A stretch of DNA of 64,000 nt from Pseudomonas sp. FEN (GTDB lineage: Bacteria; Pseudomonadota; Gammaproteobacteria; Pseudomonadales; Pseudomonadaceae): NCBI RefSeq assembly GCF_904067045.1, contig NZ_CAJFDC010000036.1:1070001-1134000 (forward strand), given 5' to 3'. Made by a program: the position numbers and the translations under genes. The notes beneath the pieces were generated by a model. The model saw only the letters and a list, made by a program, of their open reading frames with translations. It had not been told where the DNA came from and did not search any database. Positions within the stretch are counted from its first letter, which is position 1; each line of letters opens with the position of its first letter. Positions 7,665 to 16,566 of the stretch are shown here, one piece after another.

Positions 7665-8764
7665 CGGTTGTTCTCCTCCAGCATCAGTACCGCCTGCACT
7701 CGCTCGCGATCCTTGCTGGCGCTGCCCAGTCTGATCGGCAAAGCGCTGCCCTGGCCACGCTCGCGCAAGCGCTCAAGTTCGGTAAAACTGCCGGCCGTCA
7801 GCAACAGTGTCCAACCCGTGCCGGCGCGGTATTCGATACGTTGAACTTCAACACTGCTGCCTCCGACCAGCTGTTCGATCAATTGCACCAGACGCCCCAT
7901 CTGACTCCCCGGCGGGTCGGTCCGCTCCTGCAAGGCTTTGAGTTGAGCCGCCAGATCAACAATGCGGGTCTGCTCGGGATACAAACTCTGGAAGTGCTGC
8001 ACACTCTGCCCGTACAACTGCCCCGCAGCACTTTCCAGGTAGTGGGCGCGCGCCAGGGTAGAACACCAGAACACCGCGAACAGCGCCAGCGCCGACAGCA
8101 CCAACGCCCCCCACGGCCAGCGCGCCCGCACTTGGCGAAACTCACCTTGCAGCAGGTCCAACGCGTGCGAATGACTGGCAAGCAGCAATGCCGCGGTATC
8201 GCCCTGTCGATCAGCACCCATCCAGCACAGATCGTCCGGCAACCTGGCTCGCAGCACCTCCAGATCCTCGGGTGACAGTGCCAGCCGCACCTCGGTGGCC
8301 CCACCCAACAGCCATCTTCCGGCCCACCAGACACCATAAGCCTGATCATCCGGCAACAAATCGGCATCCACCTTGACGCTGACCACTTGCAGCCCCGAGT
8401 CCCGCAACAACGCCAGGATCGCCTCGAAGCGTTCCTTGTTGATCGCCAGCAGCGGATAGCGCGAGTCCTTGGTCGCCGTACCGACCGCGATATGCACGCC
8501 ATCCAGTTCCTCGGCCAGGCGCTCCTCAACGGCATAGGCCAGCGCCTGGGCCGTGGGCTTGCGTCGACCAGGCCAGGGCTCGCTACGCAAGCCGCTGCAG
8601 ATTTCCACCGGCAGGATCACCCGCACCGCTTGCCCCGACAGGAACGTCGCCGCCTCGACCAGGGTCACACCGCGGTACTCGCCGTCCGCCTGCCAGTAGC
8701 CGACCGGCCAGGTAGCGTCGCAGGTCGCCAAGCCTGCGGCGGTGAGATAAAGCCAGTTGTTCAT
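7661..8764 (-). CDS. gspL: Type II secretion protein GspL
   Basis: 367-residue assembly platform protein that recruits the GspE ATPase to the inner membrane. The N-terminal 220 residues form the cytoplasmic actin-like domain that binds GspE; one membrane span follows (WGALVLSALALFAVFWC, about residues 223-240), then a periplasmic coil and ferredoxin-like domain that pairs with GspM. Low sequence conservation is normal for GspL; the call rests on length, topology and position between gspK and gspM, with four-base overlaps at both ends. Confidence 0.88.
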   Translation of the reverse strand: MNNWLYLTAAGLATCDATWPVGYWQADGEYRGVTLVEAATFLSGQAVRVILPVEICSGLRSEPWPGRRKPTAQALAYAVEERLAEELDGVHIAVGTATKDSRYPLLAINKERFEAILALLRDSGLQVVSVKVDADLLPDDQAYGVWWAGRWLLGGATEVRLALSPEDLEVLRARLPDDLCWMGADRQGDTAALLLASHSHALDLLQGEFRQVRARWPWGALVLSALALFAVFWCSTLARAHYLESAAGQLYGQSVQHFQSLYPEQTRIVDLAAQLKALQERTDPPGSQMGRLVQLIEQLVGGSSVEVQRIEYRAGTGWTLLLTAGSFTELERLRERGQGSALPIRLGSASKDRERVQAVLMLEENNR

Positions 8765-9621
8765 AACGGCAATTCACCTTGAGTCGGAGCCAGGAAGCGG
8801 CGTTGCAGGACGCGCAGCCGACGACTATCGCGAGAGCGCTCCAGATCGCTGACCAGCCGCAGTCGCGCCGTACCCGCGCCGACCTCGACCGTAACCCGAA
8901 ACCAACGGCTGTCGACACCCAGGCCATGACTGGCGATGCCCAGCCCATCCAACCCCGGTGCCCGGGTAAATGCATGGGCGTCGACGTAGCCTTCCGGCGG
9001 ACGCTGGGCGGCAAAGTCCCGGGCGCTGGCAGGCGTCATGTCTTCCAGGGTCGCCAGCAGCGTGGCCGATGCGGTATTGACGTTCAGCGTTGCCTCGGCC
9101 GGCAGCAACGCGACGAAGGGTTGCAGGCGCTGCAAAAGGTCCTGGTCGACGCCGGGCAACAGGCGCAACTGGCTGGTGTCGCTGACCTCGGTGCCACGCA
9201 GCGGCGCCAGGTCGAACACCGGGATCTCCAGCGCCGCCAGCAGCCGGCTCCAGCGTGCCTGGCTGATTTCATCGGCCTTGCCGGGCAGCAGCAGGCGAGT
9301 CAGGTTGAAGCGCCCGGCCAAGTCTTCGATCTCGATCCGCCTCTCGACACCCGACAACTCGAACGGCAGCACCGGACGCGCCCAGGGCTGAGCCAGATTG
9401 ATCGTCTTCGTCTCAAGCGGATCAGCCGCCAGCAACAGCTCTCGCGCCCAACTCTCTGCCGCGAGGGCCCACTGCCGCAGTTGCACCTGGTGAATATGCT
9501 GCGCGCTGCTCTGCAAGGCTCGCGTGTGACTGCGCAACAAGCCGCCAACCAGGAACAGCGCCAGGGTCATGATCAGCAGCACGCTGATCAGCGCCACGCC
9601 GCGTTGACCCGATCGATTCAT
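8761..9621 (-). CDS. gspK: Type II secretion minor pseudopilin GspK
   Basis: 286-residue minor pseudopilin that caps the pseudopilus with GspI and GspJ. The prepilin peptidase site is QRG-VALISVLLIMTLALF with Gly at -1; unlike the other pseudopilins the mature residue 5 is not Glu, the normal state for GspK and what fits it to the tip. The large alpha domain typical of the family follows, with helix-hairpin-helix-like segments (LLPGVDQDLLQRLQPFV; LNVNTASATLLATL). Start and stop overlap gspJ and gspL. Confidence 0.92.
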   Translation of the reverse strand: MNRSGQRGVALISVLLIMTLALFLVGGLLRSHTRALQSSAQHIHQVQLRQWALAAESWARELLLAADPLETKTINLAQPWARPVLPFELSGVERRIEIEDLAGRFNLTRLLLPGKADEISQARWSRLLAALEIPVFDLAPLRGTEVSDTSQLRLLPGVDQDLLQRLQPFVALLPAEATLNVNTASATLLATLEDMTPASARDFAAQRPPEGYVDAHAFTRAPGLDGLGIASHGLGVDSRWFRVTVEVGAGTARLRLVSDLERSRDSRRLRVLQRRFLAPTQGELPL

Positions 9622-10175
9622 GCCCCCTCCGACAGCAGGATGACACGGCGAATCTCTGCGAAGCGGCCAGCGGAGAGGGTGATTTCCAACGCTCGCGGGT
9701 GCACCGGGGAGCGCCCCGGCGTCGACGTCCCGTCACTGCGCCAACCGACCTTGTCCACATACAGCCGCCACTGCAAGGCACGCACGTCCCTGAGCACCGG
9801 CTGTTTGTGAGTCTCGGGCAGGTCAAGGCTACGCTGGTAGCGCCACAAGGTGCCCTCTTCGAGACGATAGGCAACCTCCTGGCGTTCGCTGCGCGGCTCA
9901 TCCAGCGGATTGCGCGCATTGCCGCGTTGCAGGTTCAACTGACCCGCCCTCAGTGTCACGGCCACGCCCTCTTTCGGGATCGTCGCCTGCATGACATCGC
10001 GCTCCAGCAGTGCCATCGCCCGTTGCAGGTTGCGCAGGCCCTGTTCATGGCTGCTGACCCGGGCCTGGGTCAGCAGCACGCCGTCGTACAGACGATGACT
10101 GGCCAGGCCGATCAGGCTGAAAAGCGCCAGGGCGATCACCAGTTCGACCAGGGTGAAGCCGGCCGGTCTATTCAT
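9618..10175 (-). CDS. gspJ: Type II secretion minor pseudopilin GspJ
   Basis: 185-residue minor pseudopilin. Prepilin signal MNRPAG-FTLVELVIALALF: cleavage after Gly, methylated Phe +1 and Glu +5. I start at the ATG at 10175, immediately before this signal; a longer open frame would put 22 non-signal residues in front. The start lies 8 bases inside the end of gspI, so the genes are coupled. The C-terminal part has the beta-rich GspJ fold. Together with GspI and GspK it initiates the pseudopilus; processing would need the PilD/GspO peptidase encoded elsewhere. Confidence 0.9.
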   Translation of the reverse strand: MNRPAGFTLVELVIALALFSLIGLASHRLYDGVLLTQARVSSHEQGLRNLQRAMALLERDVMQATIPKEGVAVTLRAGQLNLQRGNARNPLDEPRSERQEVAYRLEEGTLWRYQRSLDLPETHKQPVLRDVRALQWRLYVDKVGWRSDGTSTPGRSPVHPRALEITLSAGRFAEIRRVILLSEGA

Positions 10176-10533
10176 CTCGAGCCCGCACCCAGGTACTGGC
10201 GTGGTGCAGCACCGGCCCGCCGTCAACCAGCCGCACGGCAATCTCGACCTTGAGCAAGCGCGGGGCGGACGCTGGCGTGACCACCTGCTCCAGGCGCCAT
10301 TCGCGCTGGTCGAAGCGCTGGCGAAGCACCTGTCGTCCCTGGGCCGGAGGGGCTTTCAGGCGCAGTTCACTCAACTGATTGTCCGCCAGCCAGGTGGCGA
10401 ACAGGCGCTCCTGCAGCGTGCCGCTCTGGCGCACCACGAACTGGCTGGCGGAGAGCACGCTGCTCGCCAGCACGGCAAAGATCGCCAGGGCGATCATCAC
10501 CTCGAGCAAGGTAAACCCCGACTCAGCTTTCAT
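10168..10533 (-). CDS. gspI: Type II secretion minor pseudopilin GspI
   Basis: 121-residue minor pseudopilin with the prepilin signal MKAESG-FTLLEVMIALAIF (Gly -1, Phe +1, Glu +5). The start at 10533 places the signal at the N-terminus and overlaps the gspH end by 11 bases; an upstream in-frame start would add 12 residues and is less likely. Small globular C-terminal domain containing LADNQLSELRL, which matches the family WLADN-like motif. Forms the tip complex with GspJ and GspK. Confidence 0.9.
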   Translation of the reverse strand: MKAESGFTLLEVMIALAIFAVLASSVLSASQFVVRQSGTLQERLFATWLADNQLSELRLKAPPAQGRQVLRQRFDQREWRLEQVVTPASAPRLLKVEIAVRLVDGGPVLHHASTWVRARDE

Positions 10534-10993
10534 CGATGGCCGGATCGCCGAGACCGTCACCGGAGACACTCAACCAGCGCCGCTGCGCGGATTCGTAATG
10601 CAGGGTGAAGGCACTCATTTCATCGCTGCTCAGCACCAGCAACTGCGGCTGATTCACCCGATCGCCCAATTTCAGCGGACGGCCTTCAAGCTCCAGGCGA
10701 AAATACAGGCCGTCGGGCAACCGATAGGCCGCCCCCGCCGGCTGCCAGTCGGGCCGCTCGAAGACCATCACCTGATAACCCTCGGCACCGATCCGCAAAC
10801 CATATTCCTGACTGTTGACCACGGCGTATTCGCGCAACTGTTGCAGCAGATGCACCAACGCACCGGCCTCCTGGCGGGCCTGACGCACCGGGCTCGGGTT
10901 CATGCCAACGGCGATCAGGCCGGCCAGCACACTGATCACCACGATGGACACCAGCAACTCCAGCAGGGTGAAACCAGGCGAACGTCCACGCAT
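10523..10993 (-). CDS. gspH: Type II secretion minor pseudopilin GspH
   Basis: 156-residue minor pseudopilin linking the tip complex to the GspG filament. Prepilin signal MRGRSPG-FTLLELLVSIVV with Phe +1 and Glu +5, then a beta-rich globular domain (YGLRIGAEGYQVMVFE) typical of GspH/FimT. It lies 3 bases after gspG and overlaps gspI. Confidence 0.9.
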   Translation of the reverse strand: MRGRSPGFTLLELLVSIVVISVLAGLIAVGMNPSPVRQARQEAGALVHLLQQLREYAVVNSQEYGLRIGAEGYQVMVFERPDWQPAGAAYRLPDGLYFRLELEGRPLKLGDRVNQPQLLVLSSDEMSAFTLHYESAQRRWLSVSGDGLGDPAIDES

Positions 10994-10996
10994 GGA

Positions 10997-11437
10997 TCAA
11001 TCGCTCCAGTTACCGATATCGGTGGCAAGGTCTTCGCCGCCGGAAACACCGTCGGCGCCGAAGGAGTACAGGTCGTAGCCCTTGGTCCGCGTACCCGGAC
11101 TCAGGTACTGGTAAGACGTGCCCCAGGGATCGACCGGCAGTTTTTGCAAATAACCCTGCGGGTTCCAGTTCCGCGGTTCCGGCACACCCAGCGGACGCTT
11201 GACCAACGCCTCCAGGCCCTGTTGGGTCGAGGGGTACTGAAAGTTGTCGAGCCGGTACATTTCCAGGGCGGTGCCGATGGCTTTGATATCGGCGCGGGCC
11301 GCAGTGACCTTGGCCTGGTCCGGGCGGCTCATGAACTGCGGCAGCACCATCGCGCCGAGCACTCCGAGAATCACCACCACGACCATGATTTCGATCAGGG
11401 TGAAGCCACGTTGTCGCTGTGTTCCAGAGGTTCTCAT
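10997..11437 (-). CDS. gspG: Type II secretion major pseudopilin GspG
   Basis: 146-residue major pseudopilin, the subunit that polymerises into the periplasmic piston. Signal RQRG-FTLIEIMVVVVILGVLGAM (Phe +1, Glu +5); the body has the conserved ALEMYRLDNFQYPSTQQGLEAL and the calcium-loop region ending GYDLYSFGADG with acidic residues typical of GspG. Length matches the family. It is followed after 3 bases by gspH and preceded after 4 bases by gspF. Confidence 0.95.
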   Translation of the reverse strand: MRTSGTQRQRGFTLIEIMVVVVILGVLGAMVLPQFMSRPDQAKVTAARADIKAIGTALEMYRLDNFQYPSTQQGLEALVKRPLGVPEPRNWNPQGYLQKLPVDPWGTSYQYLSPGTRTKGYDLYSFGADGVSGGEDLATDIGNWSD

Positions 11438-11441
11438 CAGA

Positions 11442-12653
11442 TCAGTTCACCAGTTGGTTGAGGCTAAGAATCGGCAACAGAATCGCCATCACGATCAACA
11501 TCACGATGGCCCCCATGATCAGCAGCATCGCCGGCTCGAAGAGGCTCACCAGCAGCTCGATACGAGCCGCCAGGGTTTTCTCCTGCTGCTCGGCGGCCCG
11601 CGCGAGCATGCGGTCGAGTTCGCCCGCGCGTTCGCCGCTGGCGATCATGTGCAGCATCAGCGGCGGGATATCGCCGCTACGCTCCAGGCCACCGGTCAAG
11701 GTGCCGCCCTCGCGCACCGCGCGCGCAACCTCGCCCATGCGCGCGCGAATCGGCAGGTTGCCAATCACCGCCGCGGCGATTTCCAGGGCGTCCACCAGAG
11801 GCACTGCGCTCTGGCCGAGCAGTGCCAGGGTGCTGGCGAAACGGGATGCCTCCATTGCCTTCAGGACCGCGCCGATCAGCGGCGCGCGCAGCAACCAGGC
11901 GTGCCAGCGCCAGCGCAAGGCCGGGCGGCGCAGTGCCCAGCGCATGAGCAAGGCCAGCCCCGCCAGCCCGAGCACCAGCAGCCAGCCGTAACGCTGCAAG
12001 CCGTGGCTCAGGCTGATCAGGCCCTGGGTCAGCAGGGGCAAGGCCTGGCCATTGTTGATAAAGACCTTCACCACATCCGGCACCACATAGCCGAGCAGCC
12101 CGCCGACGATGGCCAGCGCGGCGAACAACAGGATCAACGGATAGACCAGCGCCAGCTGGATCTTCTGTCGGGCCTGCTGGCGCGCCTCGGTGTACTCGGC
12201 AAGCCGTTCGAGCACCGCGCCCAGATGCCCGGAGCGCTCGCCGGCGGCGACACTCGCGTGAAACATGTGCGGGAACGCCCGGGGAAATCCCGCAAGCGCC
12301 GACGCCAGGTCATAGCCCTCCATGACCCGGCCGCGCACTGCCGCCAACAGGTTGCCGACCCGACGTTTTCCACTCTGCGCCGCCACCGCCCGCAAGGCCT
12401 CTTCCAGCGGCAACCCGGCCTGGATCAGGGTCGAGAGTTGCAGCGTCAGCAACGCCAGTTCACTGGCCTTCAACCCCGTGGCGCGGTTGAAACCTGTGCT
12501 CGCGCCAGTAGGGCCGCGGACGCTTTTCAGTTGCGTCGGCAACAGCCCGCGCTCACGCAGCAACTGGCGGGCGTGGCGCGGACTGTCGGCCTCCTGCTGA
12601 CCGCGACAGCGGCGACCGTTGGCATCCTGGGCCTGATAATCGAAAGCCGGCAT
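11442..12653 (-). CDS. gspF: Type II secretion inner-membrane protein GspF
   Basis: 403-residue polytopic platform protein at the centre of the inner-membrane assembly, contacting GspE and GspL. It shows the duplicated GspF/PilC domain: first copy around residues 70-190 (LTLQLSTLIQAGLPLEEAL; ASVAAGERSGHL), second around 270-390 (FASTLALLGQSAVPLVDAL; MIASGERAGELDRML), with three membrane spans. Length is typical. It starts 2 bases after gspE. Confidence 0.95.
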   Translation of the reverse strand: MPAFDYQAQDANGRRCRGQQEADSPRHARQLLRERGLLPTQLKSVRGPTGASTGFNRATGLKASELALLTLQLSTLIQAGLPLEEALRAVAAQSGKRRVGNLLAAVRGRVMEGYDLASALAGFPRAFPHMFHASVAAGERSGHLGAVLERLAEYTEARQQARQKIQLALVYPLILLFAALAIVGGLLGYVVPDVVKVFINNGQALPLLTQGLISLSHGLQRYGWLLVLGLAGLALLMRWALRRPALRWRWHAWLLRAPLIGAVLKAMEASRFASTLALLGQSAVPLVDALEIAAAVIGNLPIRARMGEVARAVREGGTLTGGLERSGDIPPLMLHMIASGERAGELDRMLARAAEQQEKTLAARIELLVSLFEPAMLLIMGAIVMLIVMAILLPILSLNQLVN

Positions 12654-12655
12654 TC

Positions 12656-14119
12656 TCAGTCCTCCTGGGTGACGCGCAGCAGTTCGTCGAGACTGGTGCG
12701 GCCTTCGAGAACCAACCGTTGGCCGTCCTGGAACAGGCTGCGCGATACCGCCCGGGCCTCGCGGACCAGCTCGGGCTCACTGGCGCCGTTGTGGATAAGC
12801 TCCGCCAGGGCCGGGGTAATGCCGATCAACTCGTAAAGCCCGATACGCCCGCGATAGCCTTGCTGACAGTGCTCGCAGCCGTGGGCCCGAAAGAGTCCGG
12901 GTGGGTGGCGGTCCTCGACCCCCAGGCGCTGGCAGGTGGCCGCGTCCGCCACATAGGCGCTCTTGCACTCGTTGCACAGACTGCGCACCAGACGCTGGGC
13001 CAGCACCCCGACCAGGGACGACGCCAGCAGATAGGCATCCACGCCCATGTCCAGCAGCCGCGTCACCGCGCCCACCGCGCTGTTGGTGTGCAGGGTCGAC
13101 AACACCAGGTGTCCGGTCAGGGAGGCCTGTACGGCGATCTCGGCGGTTTCGCGGTCGCGGATCTCGCCAACCATGACCACGTCCGGGTCCTGCCGCAGGA
13201 TCGCCCGCAAGCCCCGGGCGAAGGTCATCTCGACCTTGGGATTGACCGGCGTCTGGCCGATGCCCGGCAGGTGGTACTCGATGGGGTCTTCGACGGTGAG
13301 GATATTGCGGGTCTGGTCGTTGAGGCTGCTCAGCGCCGCGTACAGGCTGGTGGTCTTGCCCGAACCGGTGGGGCCGGTGACCAGGAAAATGCCGTGGGGT
13401 TTGCCGAGAATACGCTGGAAGTGCTCCAGGGTCGGCGTCGGCATACCCAGGCGTTGCAGGTCGAGGCGGCCAGCCCGCTGGTCCAGCAGGCGCAGGACCA
13501 CCCGTTCGCCGTGGGCCGAGGGCAAGGTGGAAACCCGCACATCGACTTCATGTCCGGCCAGGCGCAAGGCGATCCGTCCGTCCTGGGGCACGCGCTTCTC
13601 CGCGATGTCCAGCCGGGCCATGACCTTGATCCGCGACACCAGCAGGTTCGCCAGTTCGCGCCGGGGCTTGAGCACTTCACGCAGTTGGCCGTCGATGCGC
13701 ATGCGTACCGACAGGCTGTGCTCAAAGGTCTCCAGATGCACATCCGAGGCCTTCTCGCGCACTGCCTCGCCAAGCAGCGCGTTGATCAGGCGAATGATCG
13801 GTGCGTCACCCTCCTGCTCCAGCAGGTCGGCGGTCCGCGGCAGTTGTTCGGCCAGGCTCATCAGGTCGAGCTCGTCGTCCAGGCCCTGCGCCACCTGCCG
13901 CGCCGCGCTATGACCGTCGCTGTAGGCGGCGGCGAGGCGAACGGCGAACAGCGGCGCGTCAAGCACCTGCAAGGGCAGTTCGGCGGCGATCAGGCGCCGC
14001 GCCTCGGACACCGCGGTCAATGGCGTGTCGGCCCGGATCGACAGGCAGGCGCCCTCGCCTTGCGCTTCCAGCAAGACCCCGTGACGGCGGGCAAAGCCGA
14101 ACGGCAGGCGCGGCTTCAT
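12656..14119 (-). CDS. gspE: Type II secretion ATPase GspE
   Basis: 487-residue cytoplasmic hexameric ATPase powering pseudopilus assembly. Motifs in order: SDVHLE at the start of the catalytic half, Arg-rich MRIDGQLREV, Walker A GPTGSGKTTS, Asp box ILTVEDPIEY, Walker B ILRQDPDVVMVGEIRD, His box TGHLVLSTLHTN, and a four-cysteine zinc motif (CNEC and CEHC, about 44 residues apart) that is characteristic of GspE and PilB. The N-terminal GspL-binding domain is somewhat short. The start overlaps the gspD stop by 4 bases. Confidence 0.96.
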   Translation of the reverse strand: MKPRLPFGFARRHGVLLEAQGEGACLSIRADTPLTAVSEARRLIAAELPLQVLDAPLFAVRLAAAYSDGHSAARQVAQGLDDELDLMSLAEQLPRTADLLEQEGDAPIIRLINALLGEAVREKASDVHLETFEHSLSVRMRIDGQLREVLKPRRELANLLVSRIKVMARLDIAEKRVPQDGRIALRLAGHEVDVRVSTLPSAHGERVVLRLLDQRAGRLDLQRLGMPTPTLEHFQRILGKPHGIFLVTGPTGSGKTTSLYAALSSLNDQTRNILTVEDPIEYHLPGIGQTPVNPKVEMTFARGLRAILRQDPDVVMVGEIRDRETAEIAVQASLTGHLVLSTLHTNSAVGAVTRLLDMGVDAYLLASSLVGVLAQRLVRSLCNECKSAYVADAATCQRLGVEDRHPPGLFRAHGCEHCQQGYRGRIGLYELIGITPALAELIHNGASEPELVREARAVSRSLFQDGQRLVLEGRTSLDELLRVTQED

Positions 14120-16026
14120 GGCGCCCCGACCTTCTGCCGCCGCAGGTCTATCGCCGGCTCGATCGCTTCACCATCGAACAGCTGCCGAGCCTCGCGCGGC
14201 AACAACAGTGAGTTGCTCTTTCCGGCGGCAGGCTGGCTGAGCTGGCGCAGGCTGTTGTAACGCTGCTCGCTGACCTCGGCGATATCCGCCCTGGAGCGGA
14301 CGATGGTCGGGCGCAGGAACACCATCAGGTTGGTTTTTTCATGTTTCTCGCTGTTCCAGCGGAACAAGGCCCCCAGGTACGGAATATCGCGCAGCAGCGG
14401 CACACCGCTTTCCTGGACGCGGACACTGTCCTTGATCAACCCGCCGATCACGATGATCTCGCCATCGTCGGCGAGGATGGTGCTCTTGAGGGTACGCTTG
14501 TTGGTGATCAGGTCGTTGGGAGCCAGTGTATTCGCCGCGAGTTCGGAGTTTTCCTGCTCGACCCGCAGGCGCAGGGTGGAGCCTTCGTTGATATGCGGAC
14601 GGATCTTCAGCTTGATCCCGATATCATGGCGCGTGACCGTGTTGAAAGGGCGGTCGGTGCCCGTACCGGAGGTCTGGTAGGACCCACTCTGGAACGGCAC
14701 GTTCTGCCCCACCAGGATCTCGGCCTCCTGGTTGTCCAGGGTCAACAGGCTGGGGGTGGACAGCACGTTGTTGTGGGTATTGCTCGCCAGGGCGGAGACC
14801 AGCATGCCGAAGCGATCGTTGCCGACGCGCAACATGAGACCATCGGGAAGCGTGGCCGTGGGGTCACCGAGCTTGGGCACGGTAATACCGGCACCGGCAA
14901 AGACAACCCCACCCTGGACACTGCCGGACTGGCCGCCCCACTGCACACCAAGGGCCTCGTGGATATCCCCGGAAATCTCGACAATCGCCGCGTGGATCAA
15001 CACCTGCGAACGCGGCTGATCGAGTTGCCGAGCGATGTTTTCCAAGGTGCGGACCTGGGTCGGCTCGGCGATCAGAACCAGGGCATTCTGGCTTTCGTCA
15101 GCCTTGACCACAGCCTTGCTGGAAGTAGCTTCCCGGCTGCTGGCCGCACCGGCTTCCTGGCCAAGCCCCTGGCCCATGGCATCCAGCACCTCGGCCAACT
15201 GCTTGGCATCGCTGTGGCGCAGGCGGATCACCCGGGCATTATCGGCCACGGCCGCCGCCGGGGTGTCGAGGGAACGGGCCAGGTCGCCCAGGCGCTTGCG
15301 TACATCCCGGGTGCCGATGATCAGCAGGCGGTTGTTGCGCGAATCGGCGATGACCTGACTCCCCGACTCGGCCCCTTGCCGGCCCAGGGATTGCTCCATG
15401 ATCCGCGCCAGCTCATTGGCCAGCCCATGACGTAACTGGATCACGTCATGGGCATTCTTCTGCCCGAGATCCAACTGCCGGACGATCTTCGCGATACGCC
15501 GGACATTCGCCGCGCTGTCGGTGATGACCAGGGCATTGGCCGACGCCGATGGGCCGACATAGCCGTTGACGGAAACCAGCGGCCGTACCAGTCCGGCGAT
15601 ATCGGCGGCGACGCTGCTGCCGAGCGCCACCACTTCGGTGACGAACTGGCCGCTCTGGGCGCTGGCACTGTCGGTGCTGCTGGCGCGGGTACGGGCATCG
15701 GCCACGGGCGCGATCAGAATGCGGTCGCCTTCGTCGATCACCGTGAAGTTGTGCGCGTCGAGGACCGAATAGAACAGCCGGCGCACCCCTTCACGGTCCA
15801 GGGCCTGCTCGGAGAGGACGGTGATCCGCCCCTGCACTCGCGGATCGAGCACCACCGTGGTGCCGAGAATAGAGGACATTTCCCGCACCACATCGCGTAA
15901 CTCGGCATCGTTCATCGCCAATTGCCATTGCGGCTCATCAGCCAGCGCGCCCGACGGCAGCATCAGGCTGACGATCAGACTCAAGCGCTTCAGGCAGTAC
16001 CGGGCGGGAGCGAAGGAGCTGTTCAT
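14116..16026 (-). CDS. gspD: Type II secretion secretin GspD
   Basis: 636-residue outer-membrane secretin, a gated channel of about 15 copies. It has a signal peptide ending around residue 29 (PSGALADE), an N0 domain (WQLAMNDAELRDVVREMSS), three KH-like N1-N3 repeats to about residue 330 (N1 includes SANALVITDSAANVRRI) and the secretin core with VPFQSGSYQ and the terminal EIIVIGGLIKD / GVPLLRDIPYLGALF signatures. The C-terminal tail after the barrel is short and polar, and could be a pilotin-binding S domain, but no pilotin gene is visible nearby. It begins directly at the gspC stop. Confidence 0.95.
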   Translation of the reverse strand: MNSSFAPARYCLKRLSLIVSLMLPSGALADEPQWQLAMNDAELRDVVREMSSILGTTVVLDPRVQGRITVLSEQALDREGVRRLFYSVLDAHNFTVIDEGDRILIAPVADARTRASSTDSASAQSGQFVTEVVALGSSVAADIAGLVRPLVSVNGYVGPSASANALVITDSAANVRRIAKIVRQLDLGQKNAHDVIQLRHGLANELARIMEQSLGRQGAESGSQVIADSRNNRLLIIGTRDVRKRLGDLARSLDTPAAAVADNARVIRLRHSDAKQLAEVLDAMGQGLGQEAGAASSREATSSKAVVKADESQNALVLIAEPTQVRTLENIARQLDQPRSQVLIHAAIVEISGDIHEALGVQWGGQSGSVQGGVVFAGAGITVPKLGDPTATLPDGLMLRVGNDRFGMLVSALASNTHNNVLSTPSLLTLDNQEAEILVGQNVPFQSGSYQTSGTGTDRPFNTVTRHDIGIKLKIRPHINEGSTLRLRVEQENSELAANTLAPNDLITNKRTLKSTILADDGEIIVIGGLIKDSVRVQESGVPLLRDIPYLGALFRWNSEKHEKTNLMVFLRPTIVRSRADIAEVSEQRYNSLRQLSQPAAGKSNSLLLPREARQLFDGEAIEPAIDLRRQKVGAP

Positions 16027-16566
16027 TTACTCACCCCGCCCCCGCGTAGCCGTCGGTCGAAGATAACGGGAAGACGCTGGGGCGGTGCCATCGGGACCGG
16101 AGCCCTTGAGCGCCTGCAAGGTGGTACGGCCCGGCGGCTCCAGCGCCAACAGCTCCTCGCGGCCGTTGCGCCAGAGCAGCACCCGGCCGCTCTCGATGCG
16201 GCGCAGCACGCTGCCACCTGGCAGGCTTTCCCCCACCCGGTAGATCCGTTGGCCGTCGGCCCCCGTCAGCAGCGCGCGGGAGTCGCCCGAACTGGAGACA
16301 AAGCTGGCCTGCAGCTTCAAGGATTCGGCGCTGCGGACCAGCGGTCCCTGGACCACCAGCCCCATCACCGTGGCCACGGCGAGGTGGTTGGGCGGCGTGC
16401 GCTCGGTCGCCATCGAGCGGCTGCCGATTTCCACCGCGGGGACTGTCGGCAATGCCTGACGGAACGCCCGTTCACTCCATAACGACAGCGCGGCATAACC
16501 CAGCGGCAGCGCACACAACGCCAGGTTCAAGAGACCTACTGCGTCCCTGCGGATACGAGCACTCAT
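16027..16566 (-). CDS. gspC: Type II secretion protein GspC, short form without PDZ domain
   Basis: 179-residue bitopic inner-membrane protein linking the platform to the GspD secretin. Cytoplasmic N-terminus, one membrane span (about residues 10-28, LLNLALCALPLGYAALSL), a Pro-rich linker, and the HR domain (ATVMGLVVQGPLVR through YRVGESLPGGSVLRRIESGRVLLWRNGREELL). GspC proteins are often 230-300 residues with a C-terminal PDZ or coiled coil; that part is absent, as in some Pseudomonas systems. ATG at 16566 is preferred to GTG at 16572 because it overlaps the preceding stop as ATGA. It is the first canonical gsp gene of the operon. Confidence 0.88.
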   Translation of the reverse strand: MSARIRRDAVGLLNLALCALPLGYAALSLWSERAFRQALPTVPAVEIGSRSMATERTPPNHLAVATVMGLVVQGPLVRSAESLKLQASFVSSSGDSRALLTGADGQRIYRVGESLPGGSVLRRIESGRVLLWRNGREELLALEPPGRTTLQALKGSGPDGTAPASSRYLRPTATRGRGE

